From Oscillospiraceae bacterium (GTDB lineage Bacteria; Bacillota; Clostridia; Oscillospirales; CAG-272), in NCBI GenBank assembly GCA_015063745.1, contig SVTO01000015.1, forward strand, positions 1 through 50,350: DNA of 50,350 nucleotides. Direction: 5' to 3'. Of the stretch, positions 16,770 to 25,593 are shown in pieces. The notes beneath the pieces are model-generated. The model was given only the letters and a program-made list of their open reading frames with translations, was not told the DNA's origin and ran no database searches. Positions within the stretch are counted from its first letter, which is position 1; each line of letters begins with the position of its first letter. The translations under genes and the position numbers were made by a program.

Positions 16770-18422
16770 TTACTTCAGCTCGATCAGGCTGTCGTCCCAC
16801 ATTTCGGGCTTGTTGTAACCCAGCAGGTTTACAACGGTACCGGCAACGGAGGACAGACCGAAGTGACCGTCGTCAGCCTTTACAGTATATGCATCCTTGG
16901 TCACATTGTCATAGATGATGCAGGGAACCTTGTTCAGGGTATGGCTGGTCTTTGCCTTGGGAGAGCCGTCCTTGTTGCGCTTGATTTCGCCGGTCTTCTT
17001 GTCGGTTTCGGCCATTTCGTCGGCGTTGCCGTGGTCGGCGGTGATCAGGGCTACAGCACCTGCCTTGTCTACAGCGGCCAGGATTCTGCCCAGCTGCAGG
17101 TCCAGTGCTTCCACGCTGCATACGGTAGCTTCCAGACTGCCGGTGTGACCTACCATGTCACCGTTGGGGAAGTTCACGCGCAGACAGTCGTATTTGCCGG
17201 ATTCCAGCGCTTCGATCAGCTTGTCGGTGATTTCGGCACACTTCATCCAGGGTCTCTGCTCGAAAGGAACGATGTCGGAGGGGATTTCCACATAGGTTTC
17301 CAGTTCATCGGAGAACTTGCCGCTGCGGTTGCCGTTCCAGAAATAGGTTACATGGCCGTACTTCTGGGTTTCGGAGATCGCGAACTGGTTGATGCCGGAG
17401 TCGGCCAGATATTCACCCATGGTGTTGGTGATTTCCGGAGGAGAAACGAGGTAACGGGAAGGAATGTGCAGGTCTCCGTCGTATTCCAGCATACCTGCAT
17501 ACAGAACGGCGGGAACCTTGACTCTGTCGAACTTGTCGAAATCCGCACCGGCTTCGAATGCCTTGGAGATTTCAATGGCACGGTCGCCGCGGAAGTTGTA
17601 GAAGATTACGCTGTCACCGTCTTCGATGGTACCTACGGGCTGGCCGTTTTCGGCGATTACGAAGGGAGGCAGATCCTGGTCGATGGCCTTGGTTTCGGCG
17701 CGGTAGGTTTCAATGGCTTCCTTGGCGGATGCAAACTGTCTGCCTTCGCCGCGTACGTGTACCTTCCAGCCTTCTTCCACCATGCTCCAGTTGGCTTCGT
17801 AACGGTCCATGGTGATCTTCATACGGCCGCCGCCGGAAGCGATCTTGGCATCAACAGTACCGTCAGCGCAGAGATCGGCTAAGAATGCTTCGAAGGGTTC
17901 CACATATTCCAGTGCGGAGGTTTCGCCTACATCACGGCCGTCCAGCAGAATGTGGATGCGGATCTTGGCAACCTGTTCTGCCTTGGCCTGGAGCAGCATA
18001 GCCTTCAGATGGTCGATGTGGCTGTGCACATTACCGTCGGAGAACAGACCGATGAAGTGCAGGGTACCGCCCTTCTTGGCACCGTCCACCAGAGTCTTCC
18101 AGGTATCGGATGCGAACATCTTGCCGGATTCAATGCTTGCGGAAACCAGCTTTGCACCCTGTGCGAAAACCTGACCGCTGCCCAGTGCGTTGTGACCTAC
18201 TTCGGAGTTGCCCATATCGTCATCGGAGGGCAGACCTACAGCGGTACCGTGTGCACGCAGAGGAATCATGGGATAGTCGTTCATCAGACGGTCCAGATTG
18301 GGGGTGCGGGCTAAACTAACGGCATTGGCGTCACCTGCGGGAGCGATACCGATACCGTCCATAACGATGGTCAGAACCGGACGAACACCGGCAAAGGAAT
18401 TGTGCTTTTCGAGTTTTTTCAT
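16770..18422 (-). CDS. gpmI: 2,3-bisphosphoglycerate-independent phosphoglycerate mutase
   Basis: The 550-residue enzyme converts 3-phosphoglycerate to 2-phosphoglycerate using two Mn2+ ions. Visible: MDGIGIAP (Asp22), nucleophile Ser73 in DDMGNSEVGHN, LLDGRDVGETSA, YNFRGDRAIE, FPNGDMVGHTG and TADHGNADEM with a late TSHT. It is slightly longer than the common 510-residue form, with a longer N-terminus and an insertion near the end. RBS AAGGAGAATTTTC. The SLOG gene ends 40 bases upstream on the same strand. Confidence 0.96.
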   Translation of the reverse strand: MKKLEKHNSFAGVRPVLTIVMDGIGIAPAGDANAVSLARTPNLDRLMNDYPMIPLRAHGTAVGLPSDDDMGNSEVGHNALGSGQVFAQGAKLVSASIESGKMFASDTWKTLVDGAKKGGTLHFIGLFSDGNVHSHIDHLKAMLLQAKAEQVAKIRIHILLDGRDVGETSALEYVEPFEAFLADLCADGTVDAKIASGGGRMKITMDRYEANWSMVEEGWKVHVRGEGRQFASAKEAIETYRAETKAIDQDLPPFVIAENGQPVGTIEDGDSVIFYNFRGDRAIEISKAFEAGADFDKFDRVKVPAVLYAGMLEYDGDLHIPSRYLVSPPEITNTMGEYLADSGINQFAISETQKYGHVTYFWNGNRSGKFSDELETYVEIPSDIVPFEQRPWMKCAEITDKLIEALESGKYDCLRVNFPNGDMVGHTGSLEATVCSVEALDLQLGRILAAVDKAGAVALITADHGNADEMAETDKKTGEIKRNKDGSPKAKTSHTLNKVPCIIYDNVTKDAYTVKADDGHFGLSSVAGTVVNLLGYNKPEMWDDSLIELK

Positions 18423-18462
18423 GAAAATTCTCCTTGCAATATATGATGATTAAATTTTTGAC

Positions 18463-19014
18463 TTATGAATGGTCGGCCGCGTCCGGCATACCCTGCCAGA
18501 GATTGATCGCGGGCAGATTTTCCCGTTCGGCCATACGGACGGTCTGTGCGGTCCCGCCTCTGAAGGATCCGTTCCAGTAAGCGATACAGCGGGAGGCCAT
18601 GGAGATCATCCGTGCATTTCTGTCCCGCATACAGCCGTCGTAATACAGATCGGTCACATACACAATCGCATCAGCCTGATCCTTCAGGTGCTGATAGGCC
18701 TTGAGATTGGCCACCGCGGACGGAGAGTTTACCTTCAGCCAGCGCTCCGTCTGATTACGGCAGGGCAGTACAAGGACGAGATGAATGTCATCAGCGAACT
18801 TTTTGGCCTGCAGAACGGCACCGGCGGCAAGCATATCGAAACCGATGGCACCGCCGCTGAGAAAATACCGGATACCTTCCCCGTGCAGCTTCAGAATCGT
18901 GCGGAGAAGATCGGCATACAGAGGACTGCGGGCGTTTTCGCCGATGGACCTGTGTCCGGTGAAGAGGCAGGTGTTTGCCCTGTCCATGCCGGAGAGAATC
19001 TGCGGATCGTTCAT
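18463..19014 (-). CDS. SLOG-family protein (DUF1273/YpsA-like)
   Basis: The ATG at 19014 has an AGGAGGACCGGC site directly upstream, so the longer frame to 19074 is rejected. The 183-residue Rossmann-like protein contains CLFTGHR, FLSGGAIGFDMLAAG, the Asp-rich YDGCMRDRNARMI and a GGT motif (FRGGTAQTV), matching the SLOG superfamily, whose members bind nucleotide-derived ligands. The B. subtilis relative YpsA affects cell division. No effector gene (TIR, ATPase, nuclease) is nearby, so a defence role is not supported. Confidence 0.8.
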   Translation of the reverse strand: MNDPQILSGMDRANTCLFTGHRSIGENARSPLYADLLRTILKLHGEGIRYFLSGGAIGFDMLAAGAVLQAKKFADDIHLVLVLPCRNQTERWLKVNSPSAVANLKAYQHLKDQADAIVYVTDLYYDGCMRDRNARMISMASRCIAYWNGSFRGGTAQTVRMAERENLPAINLWQGMPDAADHS

Positions 19015-19055
19015 GCCGGTCCTCCTTGTGGGAAATTTCGAACTCCGCTGACGGC

Positions 19056-19085
19056 TTGACAGAAGGGACAGCATTGTGTTATACT
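19056..19085 (+). promoter_or_regulatory. Promoter for the winged-helix regulator
   Basis: TTGACA (19056-19061), 18-base spacer, TATACT (19080-19085). Confidence 0.65.
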
Positions 19086-19123
19086 GATACTGACAAACGG
19101 ATCATACGGAAAGGATGGGATCA

Positions 19124-19735
19124 ATGGGAATCGTCGTCAACACGGGAGAAACCGGTCTGGACGCCATGCTGTCGGACTTTGCACAGCTTTGGGATACATA
19201 CGGCAGAAATATCTGTATCTGTGCCGAGAATACGCTGGAACAGCCGGAAGCCGATCGGGCGGATGCCTGCATCATCCTTGTCCGGGATGAGGACTGGAGC
19301 TATGGCACAGAGGGCAGTACCTTTCTGGAAAACCATCCGGGCAGTCTGACGCTGACCTGTCCCGTATCCTACGCCGCATTGGAGGAAGCACTGCTTTCCC
19401 TTCTGCGGGATACTTCTGCGGATGCCTGCGAACCGGACATACTGCAAAGAAGCGGCACGGAGGAGATCACCTTCGATCCCGCCGGAAGCCGTGTCTTCGT
19501 CAGAGACAGTGCCGTTGTTCTGACACCTACGGAATACAAGCTGTTTCAGATGCTCTGGAACCACAGGGGAGAGATCGTACCGCGTCAGGTGCTGATCCGT
19601 TCCGTGTGGCATGGGGAGATTACGGGAAACCGCTGCGACGTACACATTGCCGGACTGCGCCGGAAGCTGATTCCCGTATTCGGGAAAGGTGCGCTGACCT
19701 GCATCCGGGGCGCCGGGTATACTTTCCGCGGCTGA
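19124..19735 (+). CDS. OmpR/PhoB-type winged-helix regulator with atypical N-terminal domain
   Basis: The C-terminal 95 residues are a clear Trans_reg_C winged helix: LTPTEYKLFQMLWNHRGEIV, then DVHIAGLRRKL and IRGAGYTFRG at the end. The N-terminal 100 residues have alternating beta/alpha character like a receiver, but lack the acidic pair, the phosphorylatable Asp in a LDxxLP context and the usual Lys, so it is probably an orphan, phosphorylation-independent regulator. No sensor kinase is adjacent. Start: the ATG at 19124 is chosen over 19115 because the latter overlaps the ribosome-binding site AAAGGA. Product 203 residues. Confidence 0.78.
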   Translation: MGIVVNTGETGLDAMLSDFAQLWDTYGRNICICAENTLEQPEADRADACIILVRDEDWSYGTEGSTFLENHPGSLTLTCPVSYAALEEALLSLLRDTSADACEPDILQRSGTEEITFDPAGSRVFVRDSAVVLTPTEYKLFQMLWNHRGEIVPRQVLIRSVWHGEITGNRCDVHIAGLRRKLIPVFGKGALTCIRGAGYTFRG

Positions 19736-19773
19736 ACAGGGCAGAAAAATAACCGTACACTATATTATATCAC

Positions 19774-19802
19774 AAAATGCGCCAAAGTACAGGCGTTTTG
19801 GA
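19774..19802 (+). terminator. Weak terminator-like hairpin
   Basis: AAAATGCGCC and GGCGTTTT pair with a two-base bulge; located 40 bases past the regulator's stop. Confidence 0.4.
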
Positions 19803-19946
19803 AAAACTTTATGAAAAATTTGTCGGAGTTTTTTGTTTGCAGACTGTCAGAGAAAAAACACGGGCTGTTTCCCGGCAATATTGTTCCGGAGGTCGGCGGG
19901 CGGCATTCGCTTGCCAATAAAATTTTTGTTTTTTTGGAAAAAGCTA

Positions 19947-19975
19947 TTGACAAATGGAACTGTTTGTGGTATCAT
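19947..19975 (+). promoter_or_regulatory. Promoter of the tRNA cluster
   Basis: TTGACA (19947-19952), 17-base spacer, TATCAT (19970-19975), 17 bases before the first tRNA. Confidence 0.8.
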
Positions 19976-19992
19976 ATTTAAGCATTCGGTGC

Positions 19993-20063
19993 GCGGGTGT
20001 AGTTCAATGGTAGAATCCCAGCCTTCCAAGCTGGTCGTGTGGGTTCGATTCCCATCACCCGCT
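19993..20063 (+). tRNA. tRNA-Gly (anticodon TCC)
   Basis: Acceptor GCGGGTG pairs with CACCCGC; the D arm, anticodon arm CCAGC-CTTCCAA-GCTGG and T arm with TTCGATT are all present. No CCA is encoded. Confidence 0.95.
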
Positions 20064-20137
20064 TCGCTCTTCTTCAAGAGTCGATTCTCTGCAAAATGTA
20101 CCCGTGCTCATCGGAACGCAAAGCAGGGTTCAATTAT

Positions 20138-20211
<74 letters not shown>

Positions 20212-20347
20212 TTTTCGGTGCAAACCGGATTTACGGCTAAGAATTCTGAAGGATTCCGGCCAACCATCCGAAACTGCCAGGCGACGGCCTGTTGGTACGG
20301 ATTTATTATATCGCTGTGGTACCAAGTTGGTATACCGGCGGCTTCAT

Positions 20348-20422
20348 GGTGGGCGTAGCTCAGTTGGTTAGAGCGTCAGGTTGTGGCCCTGAAGGCCGTG
20401 GGTTCGAATCCCATCGCTCACC
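20348..20422 (+). tRNA. tRNA-His (anticodon GTG)
   Basis: Acceptor GTGGGCG pairs with CGCTCAC (one G-T wobble), with the extra 5' G (20348) opposite C73, the identity element of tRNA-His; anticodon stem TCAGG/CCTGA around TTGTGGC. Confidence 0.95.
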
Positions 20423-20589
20423 CTCCAGTAAACAGTGTATCGTAAGATATGCTGTTTTTTCATTTTCCGGGGATTTTTTCGACAGAAAAGCGTATTCATT
20501 TGTACGCAGTTCGGCCTGTACGGTAGAAATATTCATATTATTATGGTATACTCAAAATAACCCATCAGAGAATTTTGAGGAGGAGAAAT

Positions 20590-20886
20590 ATGAATCTGCC
20601 CATATTGTGTGCCGCTGTGCTGGCTGCCGCGGTGGTGATGATCCTGCGAAACCGCTGTGATAAAGTCTGGAAGAAGATCCGTCCCCTGTTTTTTGTGATC
20701 ATGGGAATATTCACAGCCGGACTGATCCTACTCATGCTGTACGCCGCATGGACGATGTGCGGCAGAACGATATTTTCCCTTCCGGAGAAGATCGTGTACT
20801 GCATCGGAATCGGTGTGTTGATTGTGTTTTTCGTATGGCTCAATATTGCCGCATGGAAAAAGAATGGGGAAGAGAAGACGGAATAA
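20590..20886 (+). CDS. Small hypothetical membrane protein
   Basis: The ATG at 20590 is preceded by AGGAGGAGAAAT. The 98-residue product has three predicted helices (LPILCAAVLAAAVVMIL; PLFFVIMGIFTAGLILLMLY; IGIGVLIVFFVWLNIAAW) and basic loops, ending in KKNGEEKTE. No family is recognised. It is monocistronic, between the tRNA cluster and a bidirectional terminator. Confidence 0.7.
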   Translation: MNLPILCAAVLAAAVVMILRNRCDKVWKKIRPLFFVIMGIFTAGLILLMLYAAWTMCGRTIFSLPEKIVYCIGIGVLIVFFVWLNIAAWKKNGEEKTE

Positions 20887-20910
20887 GCGGCTCGGATGCC
20901 GTAAATATCC

Positions 20911-20963
20911 AAAAGGACTGCCGCCGGGTATCGGAATGAACCGATTTCCGGAGACAGTCCTTT
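20911..20963. terminator. Bidirectional terminator
   Basis: AAAAGGACTG and CAGTCCTTTG form the outer stem with an internal ATCGG/CCGAT helix. Shared by the small membrane protein gene and convergent cysS. It resembles the hairpin at 47336-47394. Confidence 0.8.
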
Positions 20964-20983
20964 GTTGTTTCTGCAATTTCGGC

Positions 20984-22456
20984 TTAACCCTTTACCCAGG
21001 AAACCCCATTCTTGGAATCCTTCAGAGTAACACCCATGCCGGTCAGCTGCTCACGAATCGCATCCGCACCGGCGTAATCCTTGGCCTTTTTCGCATCCGC
21101 TCTTGCCTGAATCAACTTTTCCACTTCTGCCTTGAATCCGTCGTCCACATCGGGCGTTTCGCAGGTGATCACGAATTCCGTGTTTGCGGCAGCATCCTTG
21201 GCGGCTTTTGCAGCGGCGGCGGCCTTTGCGGCTTCTTCCAGCAGACCTAAGGACAGTACCTTGTCAAAATCCTTCAGCAGTGCGATCTTGGTCGCATCGT
21301 TGGTCTTTGCCTTCAGTACATCGTAGACGGCAGTCACGGCCAGCGCGGTGTTGATGTCGTTGTCCATGGCATCGGTGAAACGGCTGCGCAGTGCTTCATA
21401 ATGTTCGCTGTCCACCGCTTCGGTGCTGTTCAGATCCAGCGCGGCGATCTTGGCGATCAGCTTGTTGTAAGCGGTTTTGGTGCTGTCCATGCCTTCCCAG
21501 GAGAATACGAGGGACTTTCTGTAATGGGACTGGAGGCAGAACAGACGGTATACCAGAGGATTGTATCCCTTTTCTTCCAGCAGGGAAACGGTCAGGAATT
21601 CACCGCTGGACTTGGACATCTTACCGGTGTTGGTGTTCAGATGGAGCACGTGGAACCAGTGCTTGCACCAGGGATGGCCAACATAGGCTTCACTCTGGGC
21701 GATTTCGTTGGTGTGGTGGGGGAACGCATTGTCGATACCGCCGCAGTGCAGGTCGCAGTATTCACCCAGATGCTTCAGGCTGATGGCGGAACATTCGATG
21801 TGCCAGCCGGGATAGCCTACGCCCCAGGGAGAATCCCACTTCAGCTCCTGATCCTCAAACTTGGACTTGGTGAACCACAGAACGAAGTCGGTCTTGTTGC
21901 GCTTTGCGGTATCTTCTTCCACACCTTCACGTACACCTACCGCCAGATCTTCCGCATCCTGCTTGTTGAATACGTAATATTCTTCCAGCTTGGAGGTGTC
22001 GAAGTATACATTGCCCTCTGCGATATAGGCATAACCCTTTTCCAGCAGTCCTTCCACCATGGTGATGAATTCGGGGATGCAGTTGGTGGCGGGTTCCACA
22101 ACATCGGGGGTCTTGATGTTCAGCTTGGTACAGTCGGCGAAGAACGCATCGGTGTAGTACTTGGCGATCTCCATAACGGTTTTCTTTTCGCGCTTTGCAC
22201 CCTTGAGCATCTTGTCTTCGCCGGTGTCCGCATCGCTGGACAGGTGGCCGACGTCGGTGATGTTCATAACACGCTTTACATCATAGCCGGTATAACGGAG
22301 GTACTTTTCCAGTACGTCTTCCATGATGTAGGAACGCAGGTTGCCGATATGTGCGAAATGGTATACGGTAGGACCGCAGGTGTACATATTCACTTTGCCG
22401 GGTTCATGGGTGACAAATTCGTCGCGGGTATGTGTCAGGGTATTGTAAAGCTTCAT
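20984..22456 (-). CDS. cysS: Cysteine-tRNA ligase
   Basis: The 490-residue class I synthetase charges tRNA-Cys. It shows zinc ligand Cys27 in MYTCGPTVY, HIGN (36-39), WHIECSA (Cys222) and PHHTNE (His247-248) completing the zinc site, and KMSKS (279-283). An Ala/Lys-rich segment (about 413-428) interrupts the C-terminal helical domain. RBS AAAGGAAACGACA. It is the last gene of the cysE operon, so the Cys T-box upstream of cysE probably controls it too. Confidence 0.97.
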   Translation of the reverse strand: MKLYNTLTHTRDEFVTHEPGKVNMYTCGPTVYHFAHIGNLRSYIMEDVLEKYLRYTGYDVKRVMNITDVGHLSSDADTGEDKMLKGAKREKKTVMEIAKYYTDAFFADCTKLNIKTPDVVEPATNCIPEFITMVEGLLEKGYAYIAEGNVYFDTSKLEEYYVFNKQDAEDLAVGVREGVEEDTAKRNKTDFVLWFTKSKFEDQELKWDSPWGVGYPGWHIECSAISLKHLGEYCDLHCGGIDNAFPHHTNEIAQSEAYVGHPWCKHWFHVLHLNTNTGKMSKSSGEFLTVSLLEEKGYNPLVYRLFCLQSHYRKSLVFSWEGMDSTKTAYNKLIAKIAALDLNSTEAVDSEHYEALRSRFTDAMDNDINTALAVTAVYDVLKAKTNDATKIALLKDFDKVLSLGLLEEAAKAAAAAKAAKDAAANTEFVITCETPDVDDGFKAEVEKLIQARADAKKAKDYAGADAIREQLTGMGVTLKDSKNGVSWVKG

Positions 22457-22501
22457 TGTCGTTTCCTTTCGTTACGGTTCGATATATTACATAGAAGAGG
22501 A

Positions 22502-23413
22502 TTATTGATTATCGTTGTTTGCGGCGGCCGGTTTTCTGAACAGTACGTACAGAGTGACGATCATCACAGCAATGGAGATGAAATACAGGCCGAGGAGCAG
22601 AATGTCATTTTCGGAGACCAGCCAGAAGGAGGTCAGGTTGAAGAACATATGGGCTGTCACGGAGGGGAGAATGGAATCATACCGCCAGGTCAGCAGGGAG
22701 AAGAGAATACCCACAACGGCGGCGTATAAAATAGCAATAGGTGTGCCGTGGCAAACGCCGAACAGGATGCAGGAGATCAGAATCACAATCCCCTTGGGGA
22801 ATGCACGCTTCAGACGGGAATCCACCAATCCGCGGAATACCACCTCTTCCACAAATCCGGTCAGCACCACGGTGGAGAGGATTTCCAGAATCAGACTGCT
22901 GCCTTCACCCAAATAACTGTACTGTTCTTCCAGGCCGAGAAGCCAGGATTCCGGCAGGGGCAGGAAGCCGATGGTGATGGAGATTACAATATTGAATGCC
23001 GTACCCATTGCCGCACAGATCAACAGCGTGCTGATGGGAACGGGACGGATGGATGCTTCGGTGAACAGATTCTTGCGTCGGAGGGCAAAAAGGAGCGCGA
23101 GCACAAGAATGGTCAGAACCGCGGAGATCAGTGTGATCAGGGAAAGATTTGCCATGACATTTTCGAGAATGGCTTCCATATCCGATTCGTCGAAGATGCC
23201 GCCGTTGTTCAGCATGGTCTGTACGGTGAGGGCGGCGGAATACGCTCCGGAAACCACGGACTGTACGATCAGGAATACGAGCACATACAGAACGGCTTTG
23301 CAGAGCGCCTTGAATCTCTTTGCTGCAGCGGATTCACGACGGATGGGCATTCCGCATCTGGTACAGAATTTTTCATGTGGGAGAATTTCGTTCTGACAGT
23401 TGGGACAGAGCAT
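22502..23413 (-). CDS. CPBP-family intramembrane metalloprotease with N-terminal zinc ribbon
   Basis: The first 25 residues are a zinc ribbon (CPNCQN...CTRCG). They are followed by about eight membrane helices and the CPBP (Rce1/Abi) motifs: EEVVFRGLV, with two Glu and an Arg, and a later histidine in FGVCHG. A third conserved motif, VTAHMFFN, follows. Homologues cut membrane-embedded or lipid-modified peptides; some act in bacteriocin immunity. It lies between cysE and cysS with short gaps (45 and 87 bases), so it is read from the same T-box transcript. The link to cysteine metabolism is unexplained. Confidence 0.85.
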   Translation of the reverse strand: MLCPNCQNEILPHEKFCTRCGMPIRRESAAAKRFKALCKAVLYVLVFLIVQSVVSGAYSAALTVQTMLNNGGIFDESDMEAILENVMANLSLITLISAVLTILVLALLFALRRKNLFTEASIRPVPISTLLICAAMGTAFNIVISITIGFLPLPESWLLGLEEQYSYLGEGSSLILEILSTVVLTGFVEEVVFRGLVDSRLKRAFPKGIVILISCILFGVCHGTPIAILYAAVVGILFSLLTWRYDSILPSVTAHMFFNLTSFWLVSENDILLLGLYFISIAVMIVTLYVLFRKPAAANNDNQ

Positions 23414-23500
23414 AATACAAGTCCTTTCGGGTAATAGAATGATAATGATATTGTAACATGCATCCGGCAGAAAATCTCCGGTGGGATTATGGCGGAAAAG

Positions 23501-24259
23501 TTACTTTTTATCGTTTTCGCCCTTTTCGATGGACAGCCGCAGGGTTTCTTCCAGCAGATGCACACGCTTGGTCAGGCAGGCCAGTTCTCTCTGTACCGGG
23601 TCGGGAATGTGTACCTGGTCCAGATCTTCGACCTTGGAACCGTTCCTGCGCACGACCTTGGCAGGAACACCGACTGCAGTGCTGTTTTCAGGAATGTCGG
23701 TCAGCACGACGGCACCGGAAGCGATTTTGGAATTGGAGCCGACGGTGAAATTACCCAGCAGCTTGGCGCCGGAACCGACCATGACATTGTTGCCCAGCGT
23801 GGGATGACGCTTACCGGTTTCCTTGCCGGTACCGCCGAGGGTAACACCCTGATAGATGGTGCAGTTATCGCCGATGATGGTGGTTTCGCCGATCACGACA
23901 CCGGAACCGTGGTCAATGAACAGGCCTTTGCCGATGGTAGCACCGGGGTGAATTTCGATGCCGGTAAAGAAGCGGGTGATCTGGGAGAGGGCGCGGGCGG
24001 TCATGGGGCATTTATCATTGAGGGCATGGGCCACGCGGTACATCAGCACGGCATGGAGACCGGAGTACATGAGCAGTACTTCCGCACGCCCGAGTGCAGC
24101 GGGGTCACGTTCGCAGATGGAATCCACGTCATCGAGGATATTTTTGATTTGTTTTTTTACTTTTTTAGCGATATCGGATTCCAGCTGCACGTGCAGGCTG
24201 ATTACGGGATGTTTATTGTTATCGGTCATATCCCGGAACACGGTAAAAGCGGTTTTCAT
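23501..24259 (-). CDS. cysE: Serine O-acetyltransferase
   Basis: The ATG at 24259 (MKTAFTVFRDM) follows AAGGAGTTCGCT; the in-frame extension to 24316 runs into the T-box terminator and is rejected. The 252-residue protein makes O-acetylserine, the first step of cysteine synthesis. The C-terminal left-handed beta-helix is evident: GIEIHPGATIGKGLFIDHG (catalytic His), VVIGETTIIGDNCTIYQGVT and LGGTGKETGKRHPTLG. The N-terminal helical segment is longer and more charged than in the shortest family members. The final 25 residues may form a coiled coil. Confidence 0.93.
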   Translation of the reverse strand: MKTAFTVFRDMTDNNKHPVISLHVQLESDIAKKVKKQIKNILDDVDSICERDPAALGRAEVLLMYSGLHAVLMYRVAHALNDKCPMTARALSQITRFFTGIEIHPGATIGKGLFIDHGSGVVIGETTIIGDNCTIYQGVTLGGTGKETGKRHPTLGNNVMVGSGAKLLGNFTVGSNSKIASGAVVLTDIPENSTAVGVPAKVVRRNGSKVEDLDQVHIPDPVQRELACLTKRVHLLEETLRLSIEKGENDKK

Positions 24260-24287
24260 AGCGAACTCCTTATAATTAAATGGAACA

Positions 24288-24503
24288 AAAAACAAAAAAC
24301 GTCTCTTTACGAACATAAAGAGGCGAATTCACCGCGGTTCCACTCTTGTTTTTACTCTATGCCTTTAACGCAGGCATACGCATTTCATTACAAAATGAGA
24401 CTCACGGGTGCACAGCCAGGGCATTTGTATGTCCTTTCACCAAACGGACACTCTCTGAGACGGCATGCTCCTGATTCTTCCCGGTCTTAGTCTTTATACT
24501 TAT
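24288..24503 (-). promoter_or_regulatory. Cysteine-specific T-box leader
   Basis: Reading the minus strand: a stem I region with AGAGAG and GGTGAAAGG near the apex, a likely specifier TGT or TGC within CTGTGCAC (about 24414-24410, both Cys codons), the T-box AGTGGAACCGCGGT (24344-24331), and a terminator GTCTCTTT/AAAGAGGC with a T-rich tail (24325-24288). Uncharged tRNA-Cys should stabilise the antiterminator and turn on cysE, the CPBP gene and cysS. Confidence 0.92.
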
Positions 24504-24508
24504 TCTTC

Positions 24509-24537
24509 ATTATACACTATGGGCGGCGTTTTGTAAA
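24509..24537 (-). promoter_or_regulatory. Promoter of the cysE T-box operon
   Basis: On the minus strand: TTTACA (24537-24532), 17-base spacer, TATAAT (24514-24509). It lies directly before the T-box leader. Confidence 0.85.
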
Positions 24538-24682
24538 CAGTTTTTGGGAAATTTTTATTTGGGGATTTTCTGGGGGCTTTTTTCTCTACGGTTTGTGGGT
24601 ACCAAATTGCTATTTTCTTTTTGTCCTACACGGACGGATATTCTTTTACTACTCGATGAGTCGTGCAGAGCGATACTTTTTT

Positions 24683-24749
24683 GTGTCCTGTGCGGACGGC
24701 ACTTAGAGAGGCCTGCAGGCGCGAGGCCCCTCTAAGAACTCCCCCGCTT
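24683..24749 (+). repeat. 67-bp inverted repeat, left copy
   Basis: Identical over 67 bases to the reverse complement of 25311-25377. It contains an internal hairpin, CTTAGAGAGGCC with GGCCCCTCTAAG (one mismatch), and GTCC/GGAC at its outer end. Confidence 0.97.
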
Positions 24750-25310
24750 TATTAAGAGCATTGTTGGTCCGGTGTTTGGTGTTGGATTGGTCAAAGTAGT
24801 GGAGGATGCAAATCAGCGCTGACCGCGGTAGGGGTGCGGTAGTGGAGGAATACTGTTGGGAGTAGGTATGTATTAGCCGTGTACAGTGATGTGGACTGGG
24901 TTCTGTCTCATCCGTGCTAACCGCGCGAAGACTGAATGGCAGTCCTAAGACATGGCGGTCAGCCCAGATTTATAATGCACCCAACTTTGTACTGTAGGCG
25001 AACCCACCCTTAGTCTGTAGAAACTGTCAGCAAACTAACTCCACTATTCGTCCCGCGGCAGCCAGATTAAAAAGAAACTCTACTATTAAACCCAACCAAC
25101 CCCCACCCAACAACCTCTCCCTACGCACCAAGCGGCAGCCAAATTCTTTCTGCACGGCACTCTGATCTGTGCACAAACCCACTTTTCCACAGAACGAACC
25201 GTCAACGGTATGCCAAAACTAATGCACCCTTCGGCGGTTAGCCATAATTGAAAAACGAGATTGCCAAACCCAAAGAAACAGCAACCCCGAACCAAGAAAA
25301 CCCTTAATCT

Positions 25311-25377
25311 AAGCGGGGGAGTTCTTAGAGGGGCCTCGCGCCTGCAGGCCTCTCTAAGTGCCGTCCGCACAGGACAC
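25311..25377 (-). repeat. 67-bp inverted repeat, right copy
   Basis: Perfect reverse complement of 24683-24749; the spacer between the copies is 561 bases. Confidence 0.97.
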
Positions 25378-25593
25378 CAAAAATGTACGACAGCACGATT
25401 CAAAGAGTAGTAAAAAAGCCATACGTCCATCAAGGATAAAAATAAGGGTTTAGAACTACAAACCGTAGAGAAAAAGAAAAAAAGAAAAAAGAAAAAGACC
25501 CTAAAGACAAAAATAAAACCATAGTGTACAATATACACAAATCAGATTCCATAAAAAACCATATATTTTCAGTATAAAACGAACCCGAAAGCA

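Larger units (their letters stand above)
24560..25500. repeat. Gene-free nested inverted-repeat element
   Basis: The gap 24538-25593 between two divergent operons contains no credible gene. Its two outer parts (about 24580-24760 and 25295-25475) are inverted copies of each other. Shared blocks include CTCTACGGTTTGT (24584-24596; inverted at 25458-25470), TTTACTACTC, TCGTGC and a 67-bp perfect core. The centre carries about six degenerate copies of a short motif around GGCTGCCGC/GGCTAACCGC: two on the plus strand (near 24815, 24918) and four on the minus strand (near 24955, 25055, 25135, 25240), so the symmetry extends inward. Best guess: a decayed mobile or MITE-like pair, or a large structured RNA. 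Confidence 0.75.

Noticed and set aside
18463-19014. SLOG protein as part of a defence system
   Set aside because: The neighbours are gpmI and a regulator; no effector gene is linked, and the YpsA-like type is common in Firmicutes as a stand-alone gene.
25086-25538. 150-codon minus-strand frame in the inverted-repeat gap
   Set aside because: The translation is low complexity (Phe/Leu runs) plus unrelated residues, crosses the repeat core and lacks a ribosome-binding site.
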